From assembly GCA_963082875.1 (NCBI GenBank), contig OY720101.1, forward strand, positions 13,415,671 to 13,479,670: DNA of 64,000 nucleotides, in the 5' to 3' direction. Shown here piece after piece: positions 44,301 to 51,977 of this stretch; the stretch's first letter is position 1; each line of letters begins with the position of its first letter. The notes under the pieces are model-generated. The model was not told the DNA's origin, did not search any database, and saw only the letters and a program-made list of their open reading frames with translations. Source of the stretch: Corella eumyota. Taxonomy: Eukaryota > Chordata > Ascidiacea > Phlebobranchia > Corellidae. The translations under genes were made by a program, and so were the position numbers.

Positions 44301-47300
44301 TTGCACAAACACATTGATTACAATCTCTTCGGATTTTGCTCTTGGGTTGATAACTCTAAAAAAAGGGTAAAAAATTTAATAAAATGTTTTTCATGCAATA
44401 TTGGTATAGAACACACTACCCAAAACTTTTTTACTAAATGGACATATTTCCGAAAAACAAAAATTTAAAAAAATATATTTTACCGAAACTTAGGTCAAAT
44501 TTATTCTTAGAAATTAAAGGGTATTTCCCAAAAGGGTAGAAGGTAAAAAATGGGGTTATAGTAAATAACTTTTCGTTGTTAAAAAGCAGTATTAGGGCTA
44601 AGGGTTAAAAGTGAGTATTTGGGGTAAGGGTTAAAAGTGGGTATTCGGGGTAAGGGTTAAAAGTGGGTATTCGGGATAAGGGTTAAAGGTGGTTATTAGG
44701 GGTTAGGGTTGAAAGTTGGTATTTGGGGTAATGGTCAAAAGTTGGTATTTTGGGTAAGGGTTAAAAGTGGGTATTCGGGTAAGGGTTAAAAGTGGGTATA
44801 CGGGGTAAGAGTTAAAAGTAGGTATTAGGGATAAGGGTTGAAAGTTGGTATTTGGGGTAAGGGTCAAAAGTCGGTATTTAGGGTACGGGTTAAAGGTGGT
44901 TATTAGGGGTTAGGGTTGAAAGTTGGTATTTGGGGTAAGAGTCAAAAGTTGGTATTTGGGGTAAGGGTTAAAAGTGGGTATTCGGGGTAAGGGTTAAAGG
45001 TGGTTATTAGGGGTTAGGGTTGAAAGTTGGTATTTGGGGTAAGGGTCAAAAGTTGGTATTTGGGGTAAGGGTCAAAAGTTGGTAATTCGGGTAAGGGCTA
45101 AAAGTGGGTATTCGGGGTAAGAGTTAAAAGTAGGTATTAGGGATAAGGGTTGAAAGTTGGTATTTGGGCAAGGGGTTAAAAGTGGGTCATATTGGGGTAT
45201 TTTTTTTTGTAATTATTAAATCAAAATTTTTTAACATTTTTAGTTTTGAAATAAACTGACCTTGTCTCCAAACTGGCAAGGACAAGCTGACTTCTCTACA
45301 CATCTATCCTCTTGTAAGTAAGTACAGTCGGGACAATGGCAACCATCAATACAATGTCGATCTTCACAATTATATTCACGACCAGAGCAGGTTAATGGAC
45401 AAGATGAACCACAGTTGTCAAACACCATACCTTTATAAATAGTGTTTTCATACAAGTTAAAAATTGGTATTTTTAAACAATGTAAAAGTGGTGTTTTTTT
45501 ACAAGTTAAAAAATGGTATTTTTATATAATATAAAAATGGTGTTTTTATACAGCATGGAAAATGGTGTTTTTATATTCAATGTAATATATGGTGTTTTTA
45601 TATTTAAGTTAAAAATGGTGTTTTTTTACAAATGGAAAAATGTTTTTTTCAAGTTTAAAAAATGGTGCCTAAAACTTTTATACAAGTTGGAAAATGGTGT
45701 TTTAATACAAATATGGTGTTTTTATAGAAAAATTAATTTAAACTTACCAAGTGGGCACATAACTGGACACACTTCATCGTTCCTCCAGTCCACGTTCACT
45801 CCCCTTCTAGAACATTCTCTGAAGTATGATGTCATAGATAAACACATTGAACTTGGATCCGCATTGTAGAAGCAAACATCTTCTTTACAGGACTCAAAAT
45901 AGGGAAGTGGATCAACTACATCTTTACAGATGGTATCCATCATTGAACCACACATCGAGATTGCTTGGCCTAAACAAGGTAAGAAGATTTTGTAAATTTT
46001 TTCTAATTTAAAAAAAAAATTATTTGGAAATAAAATTTTTATAATGCTTGCATTTTTAATAAATTTGGTTTGGTAAGTTACCATTTAAAATTGCTGGTTA
46101 TAATATTATCGCAACACATAAAATATTACTAAGAAAAAGTAATTTAAAAATCTAGTTAACCAGTTAACATCAGATACCAACTACTAATATTATATTAATT
46201 TAAAAACACCAATTTACAAGTTGACAAAAGTAATTAATTTACCAGTTAACAAAAGTAACCATTTAAATCAGTTAACAAAAGTTACCAATCATTAATAAAA
46301 AAATGGTTTAAAAACACTTTATTACCAGTTAACAAAGTTACCAATCTTTACTACTAAAATGGTTTAAAAACATTAATTTACCAGTTAACAAAGTTACCAA
46401 TCTTTACTAATAAAATAGTTTAAAAACCATAATTTACCAGTTAACAAAATTACTAATCTTTACTAATAAAATTGTTTAAAAACCTTAATTTACCAATTAA
46501 CAAAGTTACCAATCTTTACTAATAAAATGTTTTAAAAACACCAATTGCATTCTGCTGTTAACCAGAGTTACTAATTACTCATAAAAAAGGTTTAAAACAC
46601 CAATATACCAGATAACAAAAATTACCAGTTGCTAAAATTTAAAATGGTCCAAAAACACCAATTTACCCAGTATCACCCCAAATACCAATAAAAAATTGTT
46701 TAAAAATGGTTTAAAAAACACCAATTAACAACAGAAAAAGTTATCTTTTAATAATCTAAAATAGTCTAAAAACACCAATTTTTCAGCTAACCAAAGTAAC
46801 CAATAATTCACGAAAACTGGTTTAAAAACACCAATTTACCAGTTAAAAGTCTTTGTTCGTAAGTAGCTCCATCTCCCCATTTACAGAATGGTTCACTGGT
46901 TGCTTCAATACAGGTTGAAAGTGCTTTCCAACTGTTTGCAAACACTGCAAGGTCGGTCACAATTCTTGGGTTGTCGTTGTCATAGATGGTAAAGTCGTCA
47001 GTAAGATCCCTGATAATAAAAAAATGTTAAAAATTAAATTAGTAAAAAAAATTGCTTTTTGTCTTTAAATGGTCAATAGTAAATTAAAGAAAAGAAAAAA
47101 TGAACGTCTATAAAAAAAACCTGGCTTAAAGTGAAAAATTTTAAAAAAGTTTTGCAAAGTCTAAAAAAAATCAAAGGGGTAATAATTTTTAAAAAGTTAC
47201 CATTTTAACCAATTTAAATACCATTATCCAAAAATATAGAACATTCCAATAATTAGGTGACATTTACATAAAGCCTATAGTTTTTGAAGTGTTTTTTTTG

Positions 47301-50300
47301 TAGTATTTTGTGCATTAGATAAAATAAAATTCAATATTTTGAACATTTAGTATTAAATTCTACCTAAAAATACTAATTAAAATATTTAATATTGTATATT
47401 GACCTGTTAAATGTACCACAAAGTCCAGCAGTTTTACCGAATAAATCTTCATCTAAGTGAATCCAAATTTGTTGGTCTCCGTCCCATTTAATATTCAAGT
47501 TGTTGCTACTATCCTATTAGTTGAAAAACAAATATAAATTCATTTAATTTTTGTCGTTTTCTTAACATCACTAGTAATTTTTAGCCTATCATTTAACTAT
47601 TGGTCATATTTTTTTTAAATTTAAAACATTTTTGAGCATTGTTTTAGACATACGAATATTATTTACTATATATCTGTAATTTTCAAGTGCAATTTAGAAA
47701 TATAATCGTTGAAATGTCTTTAAAAAAAGTTTTTTTTTTATGAAAACTGATGGTAAAAAATGTAAAATTTATTTTGAACAAAAAATTTGACTTGCCTTGA
47801 CAACGATGTAATTTGCGATTCGTTCAACGGAAAGCCCGAAAACATATTCCGGTAGATTGAGTTTCGAATCCCCGCTGTATGCGCTCGGATCCCCGGTCTC
47901 TGGATCTTTCTCTAACCGAAGCAAGTCGTCGCCATATACGATCAATAAACTCCTGTTATATAAATATAAAGAAAATTTTTACAAAATTTGTCATTTAATA
48001 AAATTATCACGAATTTTGTACGTCACAAGCCTATCACGAATTTATACGTAGGAGATTACCACGGGTATACTACGTCATAGAGTTATGACGAATTTTTTGC
48101 CTCACAAAATTATCACGAATTTGCTATGACATTAAGTTATCACATATATATTGGGTCATAAAATTAACACGAATTTTCTACGTCACAAAATTTCATGAAT
48201 TAACTACGTCTTAAAGTTATCACGATTTTTTACGTCACAAAAATTCATGAATTAACTACGTCTTAAAGTTACCACGAATTTATTACGACAAATTATCGCG
48301 AATTTACAACTTCATGAAATTTGTAACATATCACGAAGTTACTACATTATCACGAACAACATGACGTCACATAATTTCACTATCACGACGTGACCTACCT
48401 CTTGCATGTAGCACTGCTTCCATCACAATCACCATCATTCACGACGTGAACAGCAAAGCTATCATCATCAGAAATATCTTTCGCGAGAACGTAAGTGCAG
48501 GAACCATCAAATCTGTAGATGCAACCATCAAAAGTGCGGTAATGGTGTTGTCCCCAGGTGAAACAGGTACCAGTTTGGTCCACTGGTGCTTTCACGTTGG
48601 TGTACACACCAGTAAAATGACCAACGCCGATCGGGTTGACCTGTAGGTGGTTAATTTCAAAATGATAATTGGATATTCTTTTAATTAAATATATATAGTT
48701 TATATTAATTTTAAAAGTATACAAACAAATGTGTTTTTGCTTTATTACAAAGGCAGAGTCCTGGGTTCGATTCCCACTGCTACCATTTTTTAGCATTTTT
48801 GATAAGACTTTAAAAATACTCATATTCATCGAGTCAAGCATTAATTGGCAACTTAATAATTGCAACAAACTGAATAAAACAATCTAAGACTGGTTTGAGT
48901 ATTTTTTACTCTATGTTTAGGTTGTAAAGTCAGTCTTTTTACACTAATAATAAATAAATATAAAACGATTAGATTTCTTACAGCGTCAGCTCTTTCCACA
49001 CATTCTGGAATTTCGTCGCCAGGCAACCAATTTCCATCTTCGCTACATCTATAATACCCACTTGTTGGAATATTGAATGAAAATTCAAATCCTAAAAATT
49101 ATTTTTTTTAATTAATTTTTTTCATTTTTCAAAAGTTAAATTTAAAAAACAAAAAAAAAATGTTTGGTATATACTCGCGATAAATATTATCTTAAAGTTT
49201 TTAATAAATTATTTTAATAACGAATTTGTTAAAAAAATTAAATAAAAAAGTTACCAGTTGGGCAAGATGGGAAGCAGCGTTGTTCGTCATCTGTGACATT
49301 GCAAGCAACAAAACCGTTCACTGGAGGTCGCAGAGTTTTACACCTGGAAAATAAAGAAATGAGTTTAAAGTGCCCGGTAGTGTGGTATTCCGGTCATGGC
49401 GTAGGACTACAAGCCGAAAGGTTTCGGGTTCGAGCCGCACCAATGCCACACAATTCGCCCTTAAGCCTGGCGTTTAGGGATACCTTTTTTACAACACCAC
49501 ATCCTTTTCCAATAAAAATATAAAACCCGATTATCTTAATGTGATATAAAGAAATGAAAAGAGTTAACTGGTATAGTATAACAGATATGGCAAATAGTTA
49601 CGGACCAAAGGGTTCCAAGTTCGAGTCTTATCAATGCTGTATTTTTTCCATTTTTTTACATCAATAAAAAATTCTATATTCTAAATAAATTTAAGTTATA
49701 ATCCCCAAAATTTGATTTACTAGCTAGTATCGAATTACACTCATAAAGGCTTTAGGTTTGAATCCCAACAAAAAGCACTTATCGCCATTTAAAAAAAAAT
49801 GCCAACTAAAGTTTTATTAAATTTAAAGTAAAACAATATTCAATAGCATTAAAAAAAAAAAAAAAAAAAATTTAAATTTACTTCTGCGATCCTTTGATGC
49901 AAGCAGGAAATCGGTTATTTTCCGGAAATGAAGGTTCCCAGACACCAGAGTCCCAGTTACATACAAATAAGTGAGCGTGGCTGGGTCGGTAGCCTTCGTC
50001 ACAAGTGAGGTCACAAATTTTAAGATGGTTGACGTCACTACAATCGGCGATCCCGTTCTCGGGGGCCATCGCTTCGCAGTGAGCCTCTGAAAAGTAAGAA
50101 AATTTTTTTTAATGTAGTAGACTGGTTATTGTATCGGGTTATGGGACGAAAGGTTTTGGGTTCGAGCCGCATCAATGTCACACTATTCGCCCTGAAGCCT
50201 GGCGTTTACAGATAGTCTAAAACACTTCACAACAGCACACCCTTGCCCAACAGAAATATAACGCAATTACTCAGTTTTAAAACAATGTCCAAAAGACCAG

Positions 50301-51903
50301 GCTGTTTTAAGGCTATTAGCAGTAAAATGTGAAAAATATAATAATGACAACTTACTTTACGTATACAGTAAGAAAAAAATAAAAATAAGTTATTTTACAC
50401 AAGCCATTTAATCACTATTTTATACAGTTAGCTTATATTCGCTTTGTTTTTATCATTAGTAGTTACTCTTGTAATAATTAAGTAAAATGAAAAGTCTTTT
50501 CACTTACCGACACATTTCGGAAATTCGGTTTTCGTCCATGTGCCTTCGTTAGTGTCGCACATAGTTACAACCATTTCTCCTGCCGCCATGTTTTCAAATT
50601 TGTAACCTGCTTGGCACGAGGCCGAACAAATCCTAAAAAAATGATTTTTTTTTTGTTAAAATTTGTATTGCCATGGTGGCATTTGTAGAACTATGACGTA
50701 TTGAATAGGGCATTGTGATTGTTTTAATTCTGACGTCATATGTAAACAAATAGAAGCTTTAATATAAAAGAATGTTGTAAATTTTAATTTGCAACTATTT
50801 TTTTTAATGGTTCGCTTTAAAAATGGTTTGAAAAAGGAATATCACTTTATTTTAAATATGTTTCATTTAAAAAAAACAGCGTTTTAAGGCCAGGCTTAGT
50901 TTAAATTGTAATTTTTGTGTATAGAACCCAGTTTTAAGTAGTATTTACTTTAAAATATTTTGACGCTATTTTAAGTTAGGCAGAAGTTAAAAAGTAACTT
51001 GAACTCTGTACATTAAAAAGCGAAAACAACTGCTTTTAACCACTGCGTTACGCTACATTTTTGGCAGTTTTTATACACTTTAGTCCGGTAGTGTGGTACA
51101 CCGGTTATAGCGTCGCATTACGAGCCAAAAGATTTCGAGTTCGAGCCGCACCAATGCCACACTATTCGAAATTAGGACCGAATATTACACCCTTACCCAG
51201 TACTAATACAAAAACTTATCTTTTTAAGGGAATTGCAAAAAAAATGCAATTTTTGAACCGAACTTACATTTCATCGTCCACACGCTTACAGTCAATTTCT
51301 CCAAACTCCGAGGGTTTCAGGTTCTTACAAAAGCCAAGGTCGAATACCTCTGCAAAATTAAAACACAAGTTTTTATAGAAAATTTTCAGACTTTGTTAAA
51401 AATCAAGTTTTAGTTGGTTATATTTTTAGCGCTTTTTTTCCATTATAAAATATATTTTAGCTTCTAACAATTTTTTATTTTTCATTTTAAAATTATGACA
51501 CAAATTAAATATTTTTACTTACCAGTACAAAAGCCATGGATGCTAAAAAAATAGAATAAAAATTACCAATTAATTAAAGTGTAAAAATAAAAAAAAAATT
51601 TGCCAAAAAATAATTTTCCAATTATAATTTTAGAACTAAAAACCGTTAGCGGCTTACTTAAGAACATTAGAACCTAGCAGAAGTGGGAATCAAACCCAGG
51701 AGTCCATGTGGTAATGCTCTTACCTTTTCCAGCAAAATTAACGCCTTTATTTAAGCCATAACTTAGCCTAAATTCTTACCCTTACTGTCAACTAACTTAG
51801 GACTTAATTTAAAAATTACATTTAAATTAAGAAAATGTTGTACTTGCCTATGGGGGGTAGCAGCCAAGGCGGTAATTAAGAGCAGTAAGGCTCCAAAAAA
51901 CAT
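1..51903 (-). CDS. giant secreted gel-forming-mucin-like protein, 3' end beyond window
   Basis: I traced 32 exons by splice sites, continuous phase and protein similarity. The start codon is at 51,903 and the gene runs off the left edge. Coding length in the window is 40,982 nt, about 13,660 residues. Order: signal peptide, three sushi domains, three VWD-C8-TIL units, Cys-rich linker, 38-residue repeats, VWC-like domain, a second Cys-rich segment, then about 300 modules of 28 or 34 residues. The D1-D2-D'-D3 order and a D3 C8 signature (CDTGGECECFC, then WRTQDMCP) place it with VWF/MUC2-type proteins that polymerise through disulfides in the secretory pathway. It differs from vertebrate gel-forming mucins by its N-terminal sushi domains and by repeats that are poor in Ser/Thr and rich in Pro, Phe, Tyr, Asp and Cys. 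A role in mucus, filter net, tunic or adhesive is inference. The C-terminal end (for example a cystine knot) is not visible. Confidence 0.88.
2271..11780 (-). repeat. 4,692-bp higher-order duplication in the array
   Basis: The order and spacing of modules from about 2,271 to 7,080 recur from about 6,963 to 11,770 with a constant offset of 4,692 bp (1,564 codons). A shared private variant supports it: a codon change near 3,082 reappears near 7,774. Only a few single-base differences were seen. A nested 1,914-bp duplication (about 3,423-5,170 and 5,337-7,080) lies inside each copy. Confidence 0.8.
12684..12916 (-). repeat. unique 78-residue island inside the array, copy 1
   Basis: In-frame coding sequence unlike the modules. 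It reads from HIEEYNPLSYDHG through PLDYVNNLISHDPKP and IIEVIEEIFTPF to EEIVEKIYISPTPS on the minus strand. It is acidic and hydrophobic, with no Cys in its core and no stop. It joins modules seamlessly at both ends. A second copy lies 10,443 bp away. Confidence 0.85.
14814..21623 (-). repeat. 2,016-bp higher-order unit, about 3.4 tandem copies
   Basis: Module order repeats at exactly 2,016 bp (672 codons): copies begin near 14,814, 16,830, 18,846 and 20,862. Shared rare variants (for example gttctaggcc near 15,055 and 17,071, and aatgtagccg near 15,217 and 17,233) show that neighbouring copies are recent duplicates. The third and fourth copies have replaced some of these variants. Confidence 0.85.
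23127..23359 (-). repeat. unique 78-residue island inside the array, copy 2
   Basis: Near-identical to the island at 12,684-12,916, with a few base changes (for example aatatatatc for aatataaatc). The offset of 10,443 bp is a multiple of three and the frame is kept. The flanking modules are also similar, so a block larger than the island was probably duplicated. Confidence 0.85.
26103..28610 (-). repeat. 1,254-bp higher-order duplication
   Basis: Two adjacent copies, 26,103-27,356 and 27,357-28,610, share private variants: tattgatcacc with acagttgtttta, and gtgcaagggga. The period is 418 codons. A few substitutions separate the copies (for example agcataatcaa in the second only). Confidence 0.85.
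29399..29551 (-). other. 153-bp phase-1 intron between the two giant exons
   Basis: The donor is GTAAGT after the codon fragment GAC-G and the acceptor is AAACAG before AT-ACA-TGT. Joining gives a continuous Cys-rich reading (CVD-DTCDMESC). Read-through without splicing would end in an in-frame stop near 29,451, which supports real splicing. Confidence 0.85.
29552..36188 (-). CDS. exon 31: 6.6-kb exon of 38-residue repeats, FGPxPC blocks and a VWC-like domain
   Basis: A single open exon of 6,637 bp (2,212 codons plus one base), with an acceptor at 36,189-36,190 and a GTAAGT donor just after 29,552. A short acidic start leads into about 36 copies of a 38-residue module, core YTDAPLPHFVDVPKQTY followed by DTPLPHPVDFASPDFVP and a P-C. 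Eight blocks of FGPEPC/FGPAPC modules, the same type that fills the next exon, interrupt the array. Each module carries one or two cysteines, mostly in P-x-P-C. The exon ends in a VWC-like domain: CWWKNNDPCQICTC, then CALGEK and CCDFYRCV. Codon reading is uninterrupted throughout. The repeats are Pro-rich but poor in Ser/Thr, so they are not a classical mucin PTS domain. The function of the module is unknown to me. Confidence 0.9.
29800..36040 (-). repeat. coding tandem array of 114-bp units with FGPxPC blocks
   Basis: The main unit is 114 bp (38 codons). Blocks of about 300 bp made of the 102/84-bp module family interrupt it eight times, giving a super-period of variable length. Copies differ at scattered sites (FVPAPC, FVPSPC, FIPTPC). 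One partial unit near 29,950 lacks part of the module. Confidence 0.92.
36263..40365 (-). CDS. exons 23-30: D'/D3 VWD-C8-TIL unit and Cys-rich linker
   Basis: Exons: 40,136-40,365; 39,531-39,631; 39,106-39,377; 38,475-38,893; 38,103-38,281; 37,436-37,611; 36,910-37,139; 36,263-36,517 (residues about 1,029-1,649). A TIL end and CNTCQCVGGVWTC precede the VWD domain, which starts at GECHVYGPMHITTFDG and ends at EGLCGDYDQN. The C8 domain in the 38,475-38,893 exon contains CDTGGECECFC, AAYAQEC and WRTQDMCP, which closely recall the D3 domain of MUC2/MUC5 and VWF, where these cysteines support N-terminal multimerisation. A Cys-rich linker (about residues 1,400-1,600) follows, then an acidic Pro/Glu/Val stretch leading into the repeats. 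The last exon most likely ends at a GC donor (CAG|GCAAGA); a weaker GT 24 bp further on would add eight in-frame residues. Intron 37,140-37,435 is plain AT-rich sequence. Confidence 0.88.
36556..36842 (+). repeat. tRNA-derived SINE, type A
   Basis: A-box-like GGTGTAGTGG head, then a body with gctgagccagcacataatc and cccaaactgccaaaggcaa, an end at cccacatcgaggataaa, and an A-rich tail. Lies in intron 36,518-36,909 of the mucin-like gene. Confidence 0.75.
37728..37965 (+). repeat. diverged type A SINE
   Basis: Shares the type A body (cgctgagtcaccacccattta, gactgggtcagagtaactga, ctacatcatggataaa), with many changes and a worn head. Intron 37,612-38,102. Confidence 0.65.
39698..39987 (+). repeat. 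full-length type A SINE
   Basis: The best copy: tRNA-like head with A box (GGTGTAGTGG) and B box (GGTTCAATTCC), type A body, and a poly-A end. The head lacks a paired acceptor stem, so it is not a working tRNA gene. Intron 39,632-40,135. Confidence 0.78.
40454..43866 (-). CDS. exons 15-22: second VWD-C8-TIL unit (D2) and start of D'
   Basis: Exons: 43,738-43,866; 43,201-43,384; 42,773-42,961; 42,048-42,197; 41,533-41,670; 40,901-41,122; 40,649-40,735; 40,454-40,565 (residues about 625-1,028). The VWD domain runs from HYETFDG to AGLCGNFN. The C8 domain is split over two exons (CKIYSINKP through CHDIIEYQ, then YYDACLYDYC through FDWREATTC). TIL follows (PCPGGMIWSEC through CPCYYDG), then CNVCECHKGKWEC and a partial second TIL, equivalent in place to D' of VWF. 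As in D1, the CGLC site reads AGLC. Intron 43,867-44,239 shows only AT-rich sequence. Confidence 0.87.
41210..41466 (+). repeat. diverged type A SINE
   Basis: ACGGTGTAGTGGG head, GGTTTGATTCCCACTG B box, and a type A body with ccaaaactgccaaagacagc. Intron 41,123-41,532. Confidence 0.68.
41706..41850 (+). repeat. tRNA-derived SINE, type B, 5'-shortened
   Basis: Starts inside the head (actacaagccaaaaggtttt) and continues through gccgcaccaatgccacacta and the type B tail. Intron 41,671-42,047. Confidence 0.62.
42290..42725 (+). repeat. tandem array of tRNA-B-box-bearing units
   Basis: Five or six imperfect units of roughly 60-110 bp. Each has a B-box-like core (gggtttgattnccagtg type) preceded by acttaaggtc and usually followed by gtttcaaaaactttgcaagatttaaag. 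It fills intron 42,198-42,772. Confidence 0.65.
43423..43615 (+). repeat. type B SINE
   Basis: Head GGTAGTGTGGTA, B box GGTTCAAACCCC, then CCAATGCCACACTA, and a tail with ttaaacacgtcacaaca and cccttacccaataaaa. Intron 43,385-43,737. Confidence 0.72.
44240..48640 (-). CDS. exons 8-14: first VWD-C8-TIL unit (D1)
   Basis: Exons: 48,399-48,640; 47,796-47,952; 47,404-47,513; 46,840-47,009; 45,748-45,969; 45,261-45,430; 44,240-44,355 (residues about 230-624). The VWD domain opens with CFTWGQHHYRTFDG and closes with AGLCGTFN. A C8 domain follows in the 45,748-45,969 exon (CKEDVCFYN through VDWRNDEVCPVMCP), then a TIL domain (CGSSCPLTC through CPCQFGD) and a short CNQCVCAKGKWIC stretch. In VWF, D1 and D2 form the propeptide that drives multimer assembly. 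The VWF-type CGLC motif reads AGLC here. The exon ending at 47,796 uses a GC donor (AAG|GCAAGT); the alternative GT would give an in-frame stop. The intron at 47,010-47,403 shows nothing recognisable; the others over 300 bp hold minisatellites listed separately. Confidence 0.87.
44580..45200. repeat. G-rich minisatellite, unit near 27 bp
   Basis: Repeats of gggtaagggttaaaagtgggtattc, with variants gggttagggttgaaagttgg, fill most of intron 44,356-45,260. The G-rich strand is the plus strand, which is the template strand of the gene. Confidence 0.85.
45450..45735. repeat. minisatellite, unit near 28-35 bp
   Basis: Repeats of tacaagttaaaaaatggtgt followed by a T run fill intron 45,431-45,747. 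Confidence 0.78.
46130..46850. repeat. minisatellite, unit near 55-60 bp
   Basis: About twelve imperfect units with aatttaccagttaacaaag, ttaccaatctttactaataa and aatggtttaaaaacacc, filling most of intron 45,970-46,839 and just touching the exon edge. Confidence 0.8.
47985..48390. repeat. minisatellite, unit near 28-30 bp
   Basis: Repeats of ttatcacgaatttactacgt followed by cacaaa, in intron 47,953-48,398. Confidence 0.8.
48752..48963 (+). repeat. diverged, 5'-shortened type A SINE
   Basis: B box gggttcgattcccactgc followed by a shortened type A body ending near ttttacactaataataaa. Intron 48,641-48,981. Confidence 0.6.
48982..51903 (-). CDS. exons 1-7: signal peptide and three sushi (CCP) domains
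   Basis: Exons: 51,848-51,903; 51,523-51,542; 51,268-51,349; 50,508-50,632; 49,882-50,086; 49,255-49,343; 48,982-49,091 (229 codons). The start is chosen because MFFGALLLLITALAA is a typical signal peptide and all downstream phases agree with it. Three sushi-type units follow, at about residues 30-94, 95-162 and 163-227. Each has paired cysteines, a G-Y or G-F, a late Trp and a P-x-C ending (for example GTWTKTEFPKC and GNWLPGDEIPEC). The unit boundaries fit exon boundaries. Exon 2 is only 20 bp. Intron 1 uses a GC donor (AG|GCAAGT); the nearby GT would lead to an in-frame stop at the exon 2/3 junction. Introns at 50,633-51,267, 50,087-50,507 and 49,344-49,881 hold SINEs and otherwise nothing I recognise. 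Confidence 0.85.
49371..49556 (+). repeat. type B SINE
   Basis: Head CCGGTAGTGTGGTA, B box GGGTTCGAGCC, CCAATGCCACAC, and a tail ending aaaatataaaacccg. Intron 49,344-49,881, which also holds weak tRNA-like scraps near 49,570-49,640 and 49,728-49,785. Confidence 0.72.
50112..50272 (+). repeat. type B SINE, worn head
   Basis: gggttcgagccgcatcaatg, cacactattcgccc and aagcctggcgtttacagata match the type B consensus. Intron 50,087-50,507. Confidence 0.68.
51083..51235 (+). repeat. type B SINE with intact acceptor-like stem
   Basis: TAGTGTGG near the start pairs perfectly with CCACACTA about 75 bp later, flanking a tRNA-like core with B box GAGTTCGAGCC. Intron 50,633-51,267. Confidence 0.7.
51672..51732 (-). 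repeat. tRNA-like SINE head fragment, reverse orientation
   Basis: On the minus strand ctcctgggtttgattcccac matches the B box of the short tRNA-like repeats. Intron 1 of the mucin-like gene. Confidence 0.5.
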
Positions 51904-51969
51904 CTGAATTTTCTTATCCAACTGCCAGTGCAAGTTTGGAAAGCTAGAACAATTCTAGACAAGAACAGA

Positions 51970-51977
51970 TTTAAATA
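51970..51977 (-). promoter_or_regulatory. possible TATA-like element of the mucin-like gene
   Basis: TATTTAAA on the minus strand, 67 bp before the start codon. Initiation would fall near 51,945. AT-rich context makes chance occurrence easy. Confidence 0.3.

Noticed and set aside
49823-50038. 71-codon minus-strand frame overlapping the second sushi exon
   Set aside because: A shifted frame of the exon at 49,882-50,086; the other frame has sushi cysteines and correct phase with both neighbours.
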